Source of the DNA: Mycobacterium sp. AZCC_0083
GTDB lineage: Bacteria > Actinomycetota > Actinomycetes > Mycobacteriales > Mycobacteriaceae
DNA length: 64,000 bases
Direction: 5' to 3'
NCBI RefSeq assembly: GCF_014202335.1
Contig: NZ_JACHGP010000015.1
Coordinates: 124,001-188,000 of the forward strand
This document shows, in pieces, positions 9,586 through 17,332 of this stretch. Every line of letters begins with the position of its first letter. Positions within the stretch are counted from its first letter, which is position 1. The position numbers were made by a program, and so were the translations under genes. The notes beneath the pieces are model-generated. The model did not search any database. It saw only the letters and a list, made by a program, of their open reading frames with translations, and was not told the DNA's origin.

Positions 9586-10643
9586 CGGGCGGCGTCAAGA
9601 AAGGCGAATACTTCGCGGGTGATGTCCGGTCCCGTTGGGGCATAGATTAGTTCGGTGATGCCACCTTGCCGAGCCTCTTCGATTCGGCCCTTGATCGACG
9701 ACGTTGGACCGGTCCAGCCGGCTTGCAGCAGGGCGGGTCCGGCCGCGGTGATGCCGGCAAGGTCGGCGGGCCCGAGCTCGGTGAGGTGGCCGCGATGGAT
9801 GGCCAGGTGGCGGCTTTCGTCGGGGGCGAGCCCGATCATGGTGTCGCGCCACTGCGGGCCGCCGGGCAAGTGGTCCAGCAGGTCGGGGTTCATGTCCCAC
9901 GCACCGTGATACATCGCCGCGAACCACGGGCCCGCAGACTCGATGACGCGGGTACTGTCATGGTCTTCGCCGGGTTCGAGCACGGTCCCATTGACCATCA
10001 GCGCCGCCGCGGGCCACTGCCGGTGTTGCGGTTCGGGGATGCCGACAAGGACGACGCCGTCGGCGCCGAGTTCGCGCGCCACCCGGCAGCCCAGTGGGCC
10101 CGACGGCGCTACCCACAGCGGTGTGCTGATTGGCCGTGGCGGCCCGCACTGTCCGCCATGCAGCATTTGGACTGGCCGGCCGTCGATCTGGACCACGCTG
10201 CCCGCGAGCAGTTGTCGTATCTGGGTAAAGATGGTGGCGAGGTTTGCCCACGTGATCGGTTTGTGTCCCATGGCGCGACGGGCGGTGTAGCCGGTGCCCA
10301 TGGCCACAGTCAATCGCCCGGGTGCTATTTCTTCGATGGAGGCGATCGCGGCCGCGGTGACCATCGGATGTCGCAACGACGGCACGGCCACGGCTGTGCC
10401 CAGTTGCAGAGTCGTCGCCTCGGCCGCTCGGGCCAATGCGATCCAGATGTCGCCGTAGACCGCCGGGGAGTCATACAACCAGAGTCGATGGGCGCCGGCG
10501 TCTTGAATGGCCCTGGCGTAGTCGACGATGTGCCGGGTCGGCGGCAGCGCGACGGAGATGAGCAGGGGTTTCACCATGCCCTCGGCAAATATCGCCTCGC
10601 TGTTGGCCAGTGCGGCCTGCGCGTCGATGGGTGCCACCGGCAT
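9582..10643 (-). CDS. LLM-class (F420/FMN) flavin-dependent oxidoreductase
   Basis: A 353-aa TIM-barrel protein of the luciferase-like monooxygenase family, which in mycobacteria often uses F420. Features include DAGAHRLWLYDSPAVYGD (about 50-66), the family loop RHPMVTAAAIASIEEIAPGRLTVAMGTGYTARRAMG (about 90-125) and LWVAPSGPLGCRVARELGADGVVL (about 175-198). I prefer ATG 10643: an AAGGAG sits four bases before it; the adjacent TTG at 10646 is only one base from that site. It is the first gene of a two-gene operon with the molybdopterin oxidoreductase (four-base overlap) and diverges from the Lrp/AsnC regulator across a 340-bp gap. The substrate is unknown. Confidence 0.87.
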   Translation of the reverse strand: MPVAPIDAQAALANSEAIFAEGMVKPLLISVALPPTRHIVDYARAIQDAGAHRLWLYDSPAVYGDIWIALARAAEATTLQLGTAVAVPSLRHPMVTAAAIASIEEIAPGRLTVAMGTGYTARRAMGHKPITWANLATIFTQIRQLLAGSVVQIDGRPVQMLHGGQCGPPRPISTPLWVAPSGPLGCRVARELGADGVVLVGIPEPQHRQWPAAALMVNGTVLEPGEDHDSTRVIESAGPWFAAMYHGAWDMNPDLLDHLPGGPQWRDTMIGLAPDESRHLAIHRGHLTELGPADLAGITAAGPALLQAGWTGPTSSIKGRIEEARQGGITELIYAPTGPDITREVFAFLDAAR

Positions 10644-10646
10644 CAA

Positions 10647-10985
10647 GCTCCTTGGGTGCTAGAGGGACAGGGGTCGACGGGTAGACGATGAGTGTCAGCA
10701 CTCCCGTTAATCATGGAGACTTCTATGTATTGGAGCGACCAGCGCAAGCCCTGTCCTCGGCGAGCGCTTGGGCGGGGGCCCGACCGAGATGGTCGACACT
10801 CCGTGAAATTGGTGCGCTGGAAGGCTATCGACTCCTCTCATCGAGGTGAGGCTGCCTCTCCTGCTCGGTGGATCGGTGCGCCTCACCAGCGGTCCGACCT
10901 CAACAAAGTATAATAGAGGCATTAATGCAACTGCAAGGGTAGCTGAGTCCTGCCGGCGTACCGAACACTCATCGGGGTTACGACA
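10647..10985. other. Divergent intergenic region with -10-like box and small palindrome
   Basis: This 339-bp gap between the LLM oxidoreductase (left) and the Lrp/AsnC gene (right) must hold both promoters. A TATAAT hexamer is at 10909-10914 on the plus strand. Five bases further on is a perfect 10-bp palindrome GCATTAATGC at 10919-10928, a plausible regulator site. No clear -35 box was found. Small frames here look non-coding. Confidence 0.45.
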
Positions 10986-12008
10986 TTGAGTGATGTGGAC
11001 GAGCTGGACTTGGCGTTGCTCGACGGTTTGCACGTCAACCCTCGTGTCAGTTTCGACGAGCTAGGCCGGGTGCTGGGCGTCTCGGGGGTGACCGCGGCAC
11101 GGCGGTGGCGCCGACTGGTCGGCGCGGGTCGGGCATGGGTGTCGTCGGCGATCGGACCGGCGCTGCCGTTGGCGGGGGCCTTGATCGAGGCCGACTGCGA
11201 CCCCGGTCAGGCGCAGGCGGTGGCCGAGGAGTGGGCGGCAGTGCCGCAGGCCGCCAGTGTGCACATCACCACGGGCCGATACAACGTGTACGGGCTCATC
11301 GTCGCAGCAGATGAATCGATGCTCGCGAGGCTCGTCGTCGATGTCCTTCCCAGCGTGGTGGGCGTCAGGGCAGTGCAGACCGCAACGATGTTTCGGATGT
11401 TCAGTGGCACGTACTGGCGGCTGGGGGCGATCAGCGCACATCAGGCTGCCGATGTGTCACCGCCTGCGGTGGGGCCCGTGCGCCACGTCTTCGACGACTT
11501 CGACCGCCAGCTGTATTTGGTTCTGCAGCAGGATGGCCGGTTGAGCTACCGCGAGGTGGCGCTGCGATTGGGGTGCACGGAACTCGCTGCGCGTCGGCGC
11601 CTCCAAGTACTCACCCGATCGGGGTTGATGCGCTTTCGCACGGACTTCGCACGGGCGGAAGCCGGCTGGCCAACCAATGTGGTGCTCGTATTGGGACTGC
11701 CCGCAGCCACGGCGGCGGCCGAGGTAGGGCGGGTGCTGGTCACCTGGCACGAGGCGCGGGTGTGCGCGGCGATCATCGGCGGTGCCGGACAGCTGTTCGT
11801 CACCCTGCAAGTCCACGAGCTCGGCGCCGTCGACGGTGTGGTTGCGCGACTGCGACACACGTTTCCCGGAGTGACCGTGCTGAATTCTCGGGCGGTGCTG
11901 CGGCCGGTGAAGTCATTCGGCAGGCTCCTCGACGGCGACGGGCATGCCCGCGATGTGGTGCCGGTCAACCCGTGGTCCGACACCCAGATGACCAAAGCCA
12001 TCGTCTGA
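10986..12008 (+). CDS. Lrp/AsnC-family transcriptional regulator (two tandem halves)
   Basis: A 340-aa regulator with two AsnC-type helix-turn-helix units, roughly residues 5-50 (ELDLALLDGLHVNPRVSFDELGRVLGVS) and 170-215 (FDRQLYLVLQQDGRLSYREVALRLGCT). Each is followed by a RAM-like ligand-binding segment. The usual Lrp/AsnC protein is about 150 aa, so this is a double-length, pseudo-dimeric form. The assigned start is a TTG at 10986; GTG 10995 is an alternative and the ribosome-binding site is weak. It diverges from the LLM/molybdopterin operon and likely regulates that operon or its own promoter. Confidence 0.82.
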   Translation: MSDVDELDLALLDGLHVNPRVSFDELGRVLGVSGVTAARRWRRLVGAGRAWVSSAIGPALPLAGALIEADCDPGQAQAVAEEWAAVPQAASVHITTGRYNVYGLIVAADESMLARLVVDVLPSVVGVRAVQTATMFRMFSGTYWRLGAISAHQAADVSPPAVGPVRHVFDDFDRQLYLVLQQDGRLSYREVALRLGCTELAARRRLQVLTRSGLMRFRTDFARAEAGWPTNVVLVLGLPAATAAAEVGRVLVTWHEARVCAAIIGGAGQLFVTLQVHELGAVDGVVARLRHTFPGVTVLNSRAVLRPVKSFGRLLDGDGHARDVVPVNPWSDTQMTKAIV

Positions 12009-12074
12009 TCGGCCAATCAAGCTAGTTTCCTTCAGATCTGCGGGTCCAGTGGTCACGCTGAACAGACTGAACAC

Positions 12075-12971
12075 GTGACCACTTCAACCCCGGCACGGCC
12101 TGCGGTGCGGGCGCAGCGCTGTGCACTGGCGGTCGCTGGCATGCGCCGGTCGTTTCTCACAGTGCGGGGTCGCGCCCAAGCGACCCGTCCGGCGCTGTTG
12201 GTGATGTTGCACGGCACGCTGCAAACGGGCAGCAGCATACGCGCGTTCGCCGGATACAGCTTCGACGAGCTTGCGGTCGGCGGCGACGTGATCGTCATCT
12301 ACCCCGACGCAATCGCCCGAGAATGGAACGGCGCGCGCAAGGCGGCGATGTTGTCCAAGCGCTCCAAGTCGGTCGACGACGTCGGATTCATCCGCGCCGT
12401 CATCGAGCATGCGATCATCTCCGAACACGTCGATCCCGCACGGGTTTTCGTGGCCGGTTTCTCAGTGGGCGGGCAGATGGCGATCCAGCTCGTCCACGAA
12501 ATCCCCGAGCTGCTGGCCGGCGCGGCGGTGTTGAGTGCGACGGTGCCGGCACCGGAAAACCTTGTCATCGACCGCGATCCGCGCCTGAGTGTGCCGGTGC
12601 TGACCATCCACGGCACCGCCGACCCCGTGGCCCCTTACTCAGGTGGCGCCATCGATTGGCACGGTCACTTCTCCAAGGGTATGCATCTCTCGGCTCCCGA
12701 CACGGCACGCTATTTCGCCGCCCGCAACGGCATCACCGCCGAGCCCGTCGTCACCGCATTGGCGCACCGGGCCGACCCCGGTAAGGCCACGTCGGTGACC
12801 CGCTATGACTACACCGGCCCCGGCGCCGCGTCGGTGCGGTCCTATGCCGTACACGGCGGCGGTCATGTGCTGCACAACCCCACACGTACACCCGTCCAAC
12901 GCTTTTGGGGTCCGTCGACGCGCGACATCTGCGCTGCCGACGTGGTGGCCAAATTCTTCTCACTTCCATAG
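12075..12971 (+). CDS. Polyhydroxybutyrate-depolymerase-like esterase (LpqC type)
   Basis: Alpha/beta hydrolase of 298 aa. Seen motifs: oxyanion-side LLVMLHGTLQTG near 42-53, nucleophile elbow GFSVGG near 132 (Ser), acid region HGTADPVAPYSGG near 178 (Asp) and GGGHVLHNP near 268 (His). This matches the family of LpqC/PHB-depolymerase-like esterases. The start is GTG 12075. No lipobox or convincing signal peptide is visible, unlike secreted LpqC, so it may be cytoplasmic. It lies 66 bp downstream of the AsnC regulator and 20 bp before the CoA-transferase, so it is likely in one transcript with them. Confidence 0.82.
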   Translation: MTTSTPARPAVRAQRCALAVAGMRRSFLTVRGRAQATRPALLVMLHGTLQTGSSIRAFAGYSFDELAVGGDVIVIYPDAIAREWNGARKAAMLSKRSKSVDDVGFIRAVIEHAIISEHVDPARVFVAGFSVGGQMAIQLVHEIPELLAGAAVLSATVPAPENLVIDRDPRLSVPVLTIHGTADPVAPYSGGAIDWHGHFSKGMHLSAPDTARYFAARNGITAEPVVTALAHRADPGKATSVTRYDYTGPGAASVRSYAVHGGGHVLHNPTRTPVQRFWGPSTRDICAADVVAKFFSLP

Positions 12972-12991
12972 CGACAAGACCAAGGAGCATC

Positions 12992-14440
12992 ATGACCCTC
13001 ACACCGACAACAGCCACCGCACTTGATCCCCTTGTGGCGCTCAATGGCCTACTCAGCGACGTGGGCCTATCCACTGCGGATGCCGGCGGGCAGGTGACGT
13101 TCGCGGGCAGTGACCCGATCCTGCCTGCGCGACACCGCATGGGAGCATGCATCGGGATCCCGATCATGGGCAACGCGGTCGCGGCGGCGGCACTACTGCG
13201 CCACCGCGGCGGGCCCTCGCAAGCCCTGCACCTCGACCTGCGCCAAGCGGTGCACCACATCAATCCACACAGCTACTGGCATCCCAACCTGGCCGGGCAT
13301 CTGCCGTCGTTCGTGCTGCCCGACAACCCCTTCCTGGGAGTTCCGTTCGAAACCCGCGACGGACGGAGTGTCATCGCCATGGGCGTGTATCCGCATCTGG
13401 CTGCCAAGTGGTCCCGATTCCTCGACATACCACTGGATTTCGCCAAAGTGACCGCAGCGATCGCCCGCCGTGACGCCTTCGAGTTGGAGGACGAAGCCAA
13501 CAACGCCGGCCTACCGACGTGCGTAGCCCGTACCCCCGACGAATGGCTGAACCATCCGCAAGGCGAGCTGCTGGCGAGTCAGCCCGTCATCGACTTGACC
13601 CGCATCGGTGACGCGCCGCCCAGGGACCTGGGACCGGCCGAGCGGGCCTTCGAGGGAGTGCGGGTGCTGTCGTTCACCCACGCCATCTCCGGACCCACCG
13701 TGGGACGGGTCCTGGCCGAACAGGGCGCCGACGTGTTGTGCGCCACCCGACCCAACGACTTCGAACACGACTTCATCTACGCCGGGGCCAACATCGGCTC
13801 CCGCAGCACCTATCTAGACCTCACCCAAGCCAAGGGCAAGGCCAACGCGGAACGACTCCTGCGCGACGCACACGTCGTGGTGAACAACCACCGCGCAACG
13901 AAACTCGAGAAGCTCGGCATCGACCCGCGCCAACTCGCCCGATCCCATGCCAGCCTGGTGCACGTGTCGGTCACTTGCTACGGATCCACCGGACCCTGGT
14001 CTACCCGTGGCGGATTCGACATGAACGGCTCAGCGGCCAGCGGGCTGATGACCATCGAAGGCGGCGACGGCCGGCCTAAACTCCCGCCCACCGGCATGAT
14101 CAACGACTTCATCACCGGGTACATGGGCGCCCTCGGAGCCGCGGCCGGATTGCTCAAACAAGCCACCGAGGGTGGCAGCTGGCACGTCACCGTCAACCTC
14201 ACCCGCACGCCGATGTGGTATCAAAGCCTCGGTCTGGTCGAACCCGCCGACGCCGGCGTCGACGACGAGCACCGCCTGCACGAGCCCGCGTCCCACGATG
14301 CCGCCACACCGCTGGGTCACCTCCACATGCTCGCCCCGGCAGTCACCTTCAGCCATACCCCACCCCGTTGGACGGACCCGGTCCTGGTGCCGAGAGGCTC
14401 CAGTCACCCCGAATGGACCAGCCTGAGGAGAAACCCATGA
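12992..14440 (+). CDS. CoA-transferase family III (CaiB/BaiF)
   Basis: A 482-aa type III CoA-transferase that moves CoA between carboxylic acids. The canonical core is in the second half: RVLSFTHAISGPTVGRVLAEQGADVL (about 225-250), HVSVTCYGSTGPW and RGGFDMNGSAASGLM (about 325-355). The last of these carries the catalytic aspartate that forms the acyl anhydride. The N-terminal 200 residues are a second, more diverged CaiB-like segment. I chose ATG 12992 because AAGGAG lies four bases upstream; the frame is open from 12905. Its stop overlaps the start of the Ddn-like gene (ATGA). The acyl substrate is unknown. Confidence 0.87.
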   Translation: MTLTPTTATALDPLVALNGLLSDVGLSTADAGGQVTFAGSDPILPARHRMGACIGIPIMGNAVAAAALLRHRGGPSQALHLDLRQAVHHINPHSYWHPNLAGHLPSFVLPDNPFLGVPFETRDGRSVIAMGVYPHLAAKWSRFLDIPLDFAKVTAAIARRDAFELEDEANNAGLPTCVARTPDEWLNHPQGELLASQPVIDLTRIGDAPPRDLGPAERAFEGVRVLSFTHAISGPTVGRVLAEQGADVLCATRPNDFEHDFIYAGANIGSRSTYLDLTQAKGKANAERLLRDAHVVVNNHRATKLEKLGIDPRQLARSHASLVHVSVTCYGSTGPWSTRGGFDMNGSAASGLMTIEGGDGRPKLPPTGMINDFITGYMGALGAAAGLLKQATEGGSWHVTVNLTRTPMWYQSLGLVEPADAGVDDEHRLHEPASHDAATPLGHLHMLAPAVTFSHTPPRWTDPVLVPRGSSHPEWTSLRRNP

Positions 14441-14862
14441 CCAGAACGGAACACCGAAACAGACTCAAGGGACGCATATTTCGCATGAACGCACGGAATC
14501 TCATCGGCGCGATCGAACGGGTCGGCAACCCCATAATCAACGCCATCACCGTCCCCATTTTGGAGTCCCGCTGGTCATGGTTGCTGGAGCGATTCATCGT
14601 CACCATCAGCTACTCCGGCCGACGGTCAGGGAAATACTTCAGTACACCGGTGCTGTACTCCGAGCATGGTGACACCGTCAACATCCGAGTCGCCTCACCA
14701 GACAGCAAGAGATGGTGGCGCAACTTCCTCGATGACGGCGCACCCATCACCGTGCATTTCCCCGATGCCACCCGAACCGGGCACGCGACCAGCCGCCGAG
14801 GTCACCGCGGATTCGTCATCGTCCACATCGATCTGGACCCAGAGTTTCACGTCGACCGCTGA
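14437..14862 (+). CDS. Nitroreductase/quinone oxidoreductase, F420-dependent Ddn family
   Basis: A 141-aa protein with the small split-barrel fold of deazaflavin (F420)-dependent nitroreductases of the Ddn family, a group abundant in mycobacteria. The hallmark TISYSGRRSGKYFSTPVLY lies near residues 49-67, followed by SPDSKRWWRNFL near 88-99. The ATG overlaps the CoA-transferase stop by four bases and has GAGGAG six bases upstream, so it is strongly coupled. It probably reduces a product of the same pathway with F420H2. The N-terminal basic, amphipathic stretch could mediate membrane association, as seen in Ddn. Confidence 0.85.
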   Translation: MTRTEHRNRLKGRIFRMNARNLIGAIERVGNPIINAITVPILESRWSWLLERFIVTISYSGRRSGKYFSTPVLYSEHGDTVNIRVASPDSKRWWRNFLDDGAPITVHFPDATRTGHATSRRGHRGFVIVHIDLDPEFHVDR

Positions 14863-14902
14863 GTGACGTCGACGACCACCGACACGGTTGGCGGCGACCT
14901 GC

Positions 14903-15070
14903 TCATTCGGGCAGCGTTGCCCACCACAGGTGAATCACCGTCTCTGCCACGTGGTCGAGGGGTGACTCGCTCTTCACGGCCTCGTAGAACGCGCGTTCCG
15001 TCACCCACACCAGTGCCCTGCTGAGCGCGGCCGCTCCGTGCGGGCTGTCGTCGTCGATGCACCGGCGCGC
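14903..15070 (-). pseudogene. C-terminal remnant of a TetR-family regulator
   Basis: Minus-strand coding remnant ending ALVWVTERAFYEAVKSES and VIHLWWATLPE followed by a stop at 14903-14905. This is the typical C-terminal helix pair of TetR ligand-binding domains, but no helix-turn-helix part is present upstream. Before about 15070 the frame loses protein-like character. It is probably the tail of a deleted regulator. The rest of 14863-15161 holds nothing else I recognise. Confidence 0.5.
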
Positions 15071-15161
15071 ACCATCGCCCGTCGCGTCGTTTCCGCGGCT
15101 GCCGTGACTGCGGCCAGACGACACAGATCGCTCTCGGCAAGGCGTAACGAAGGATTGCCGG

Positions 15162-16292
15162 CTACGGCTGCCCCACCACGCCCGTCAGCTTCTGAATCGT
15201 CTGGATCTCACTGTTCTGATAGGGCACCCCATCTGGCGTCACGAGATCGCTGAACCACGTCTTCGGAGTCGCCGGGTACGGGTGATCCCAGGAATCCCAT
15301 GGCAGATAGGTCTGGGTCTTTCCCGCCACCATGCCCCAGGTGTACGCACCGACGTTGTGCCGCTGCGCAATTGGGAGGATTCCTTCGACGGTGCTGCCCA
15401 ACGGCCGAGCCAGATACTCGGTACACAGAATGGGCCGCCCCAGTGGGGACAGCTCGGCGATCCGCGCCTCGAACTCGTTCGGCTTGCCATAGGAGTGGAA
15501 GGTGATCACGTCGGAGTTGTCGAGTTGAATGCCGCTGATCGCGCTGCGGTCGGCTCCCCAGCTGCCCTGCCAGACGCCGCTGGTCAACGGCTGCATGGGA
15601 CCGACTGCACGCGCCCACTGGAAGACCTGCGGGAGTAGCGCGGCGACGAACTTGACCTTGTCCTTGTTCTCGACGTTGCGATACACCTTTGCGGGATTGT
15701 CGGGTTCATTCCACAGGTCCCACCCAAGGACGCGATTGTCATTGCGGAAGAGACTCAACACTCCGGTGACGTAGTCGTACAGCACGCGCTGATAGCCGGG
15801 GTCGGCGAGATGTGCAGAGCCCGGGCTCTGCACCCAACCGGAATTGTGCACGCCAGGCGTCGGCGCGCGCTGTGGACCCAACACGGGATTCGGGTCCCAA
15901 CAGGAGTCGAACAAGACGAAGAGCGGCTTGATGCCGTGACTCGCCGCGATCGCGACGAACTGCGCAAGGCGGCGGGCAAAGCCTTCCTTGTCTTGGGCCC
16001 ATAGCAAATCGTGGAGAAACACCCGCACGGTGTTGAATCCGATTCGCCGAGCCACGGTCAATTCGCCATCGATGCGGCGGGGCTCATAGGTGGCCGCTTG
16101 AAACATCTCGAGCTGATTGATGGCGTTGGCGGGGATGTAGTTCGCACCGACCAGCCAACCTTGCGCTTGATACCAGGCGTTGGCGCGATCAACCGGCCAG
16201 CGACCGGCGTCGGCAGAGGCGTGAGGCGCTCGTGCGAGCGTCGCGCCCAATGCCAAGACCAGCGGTAGCTTCAGGGCCGTTCGACGTTGCAC
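15162..16292 (-). CDS. Secreted glycoside hydrolase family 5 (cellulase-like) protein
   Basis: A 376-aa (alpha/beta)8 glycoside hydrolase. The acid/base glutamate is in GWDLWNEPDNP (near residue 190), and the nucleophile glutamate is probably in ILCTEYLARP (near 285). These spacings fit GH5 cellulase/mannanase-like enzymes. The N terminus has RR followed by a hydrophobic stretch and ASADA (RRTALKLPLVLALGATLARAPHASADA), a probable Tat signal peptide cut near residue 28, so it is exported. I place the start at GTG 16292; the frame is open further upstream, but that part is not protein-like. The true substrate, plant polysaccharide or host/own glycan, is open. Confidence 0.85.
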   Translation of the reverse strand: MQRRTALKLPLVLALGATLARAPHASADAGRWPVDRANAWYQAQGWLVGANYIPANAINQLEMFQAATYEPRRIDGELTVARRIGFNTVRVFLHDLLWAQDKEGFARRLAQFVAIAASHGIKPLFVLFDSCWDPNPVLGPQRAPTPGVHNSGWVQSPGSAHLADPGYQRVLYDYVTGVLSLFRNDNRVLGWDLWNEPDNPAKVYRNVENKDKVKFVAALLPQVFQWARAVGPMQPLTSGVWQGSWGADRSAISGIQLDNSDVITFHSYGKPNEFEARIAELSPLGRPILCTEYLARPLGSTVEGILPIAQRHNVGAYTWGMVAGKTQTYLPWDSWDHPYPATPKTWFSDLVTPDGVPYQNSEIQTIQKLTGVVGQP

Positions 16293-16491
16293 TGAGCAAC
16301 CGTAGAGTTCCCGGGTGCGCCGGTTGGGCCTCCAGGTCGTTTCGAAATCAATGAGATTGGCAATCGTTACCAGCGAACTAACACTTTGCCGTCGGTTTGG
16401 TCTCGAACACGATTCAGCATGGCTACACCGGCGGACTCGGTGGTTGGATCGGGCAGGCAAGCCCACGTAGACGACCGCCGGAGGTTGGCAC

Positions 16492-16854
16492 ATGCAGGCG
16501 GTCGGACCGACGCAGCTCATCGTCCTGCTCGTCGCGGTCGCCATCACCGCCGCAGCATCCGGATTCCTCGGATCGGTCGTGGTGCGACGCAGGAAGCGAC
16601 GGACACGCGGGGTCTTCGCGCTCGGCTTCCTTTGTGGCGTGACGGCCAGTGCGCTGCTCCGGACTCGGCGTCGTATCCGTCACGCACTCGGACAAGGCGT
16701 AGGCGTCCGCTCACGCACGGTTGAGACACGCGGCGACGCTTATCGTTTGGCCGCTCGTGTGCTTGCCCTCGCGGTGACGGCCGGGCGCGACGCCACCCCA
16801 ATCGTGAACAGGCAGCCGGCCCGCCACCGAAGCAGGTTGGCGGGCCGACCGTAG
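16492..16854 (+). CDS. Small membrane protein, 120 aa, unknown
   Basis: It starts at ATG 16492 with GGAGG seven bases upstream. One or two hydrophobic segments (residues 7-30, LIVLLVAVAITAAASGFLGSVVV, and about 41-56) are separated by an RRRKRRTR cluster, and the rest is basic and probably cytoplasmic. No family was recognised. The last 40 bases overlap a strong hairpin (16817-16847) that also serves the convergent small secreted-protein gene. Confidence 0.6.
   Translation: MQAVGPTQLIVLLVAVAITAAASGFLGSVVVRRRKRRTRGVFALGFLCGVTASALLRTRRRIRHALGQGVGVRSRTVETRGDAYRLAARVLALAVTAGRDATPIVNRQPARHRSRLAGRP
16817..16847. terminator. Bidirectional hairpin terminator
   Basis: Perfect 10-bp GC-rich stem CGGCCCGCCA / TGGCGGGCCG with an 11-base loop. 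It lies just downstream of the minus-strand secreted-protein gene ending at 16867 and inside the 3' end of the plus-strand gene ending at 16854. No U-tract, as is common for mycobacterial terminators. A similar stem follows the paralogue at 22448. Confidence 0.65.
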
Positions 16855-16866
16855 GAGTTGCGCGTC

Positions 16867-17139
16867 CTAGCATTCACCGTCCAGCGCTTCGAGAACCCCA
16901 CCGGTGCACCCCGGCAGGGCATTCCACATACTCGGCAACGGCGCCGGAGCCACCGGTTCGGGGGTGTACGCGCTCGCCCCCGGTGAGCAGTAGTAGGAGT
17001 AGGCGAGCTCCCCGTAACAGGGATCAGCCTGCGCGGTTCCTGCACCAGCGAACAGCACGGCCGGTGCCACCGCGGTAGCCGCCGCAGCCCCCAATGCCGC
17101 AATCAGCCGCTTGGTCTTGATGTCGTGAGTGGCGTTCAT
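16867..17139 (-). CDS. Small secreted Cys-containing protein, 90 aa (paralogue A)
   Basis: A 90-aa exported protein: signal peptide (LIAALGAAAATAVAPAVLFAGAGTAQA, cut near residue 38), then a short mature part with PCYGELAYSYYCSPG, a proline-rich linker (TPEPVAPAPLPSMW) and CTGGVLEALDGEC. The four cysteines could form two disulfides outside the membrane. The start ATG 17139 has GGGAGA upstream. It is about 75% identical to the protein at 22448-22723, with similar flanks and 3' hairpin, so the two loci arose by duplication. Function unknown; typical of small mycobacterial cell-wall proteins. Confidence 0.75.
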   Translation of the reverse strand: MNATHDIKTKRLIAALGAAAATAVAPAVLFAGAGTAQADPCYGELAYSYYCSPGASAYTPEPVAPAPLPSMWNALPGCTGGVLEALDGEC

Positions 17140-17290
17140 GTCTGTTCTCCCTTTTCTCTGGTTTCTCTGGTCGCAGCCCGGGACGGGCCGCACACAGGTA
17201 GGAGTCCGCAAGACACGCAGAAATCACATTTTTTTGCCGAGATTCTGTTTCGTGTGTCGGTCCCGTGAGTTCTGATGCCGAAGAATCTCG

Positions 17291-17322
17291 ATAGCATCAC
17301 TTAGATTGGTAAGTGATGCTAT
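17291..17322. promoter_or_regulatory. 12-bp inverted repeat operator upstream of fic
   Basis: Perfect 12-bp arms (ATAGCATCACTT at 17291-17302 and its complement at 17311-17322) are separated by eight bases. A third half-site, GGCATCACTT, lies at 17333-17342 inside the first codons of the Fic gene. The right arm overlaps the TATGAT -10 box. This is a strong operator, most simply for autoregulation by the winged-helix C terminus of the Fic protein. Confidence 0.7.
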
Positions 17323-17332
17323 GATCTCGGGG
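17320..17332 (+). promoter_or_regulatory. -10 box and probable leaderless start of fic
   Basis: TATGAT at 17320-17325 is followed six bases later by the GTG at 17332, the distance expected for a transcript starting on the start codon. There is no ribosome-binding site before this GTG. Leaderless mRNAs are common in mycobacteria. No clear -35 box. Confidence 0.5.

Noticed and set aside
8314..9645. 443-aa plus-strand open frame
   Set aside because: Antisense to the clearly coding molybdopterin oxidoreductase; Arg/Gly/His-rich composition typical of a high-GC shadow frame, no motifs.
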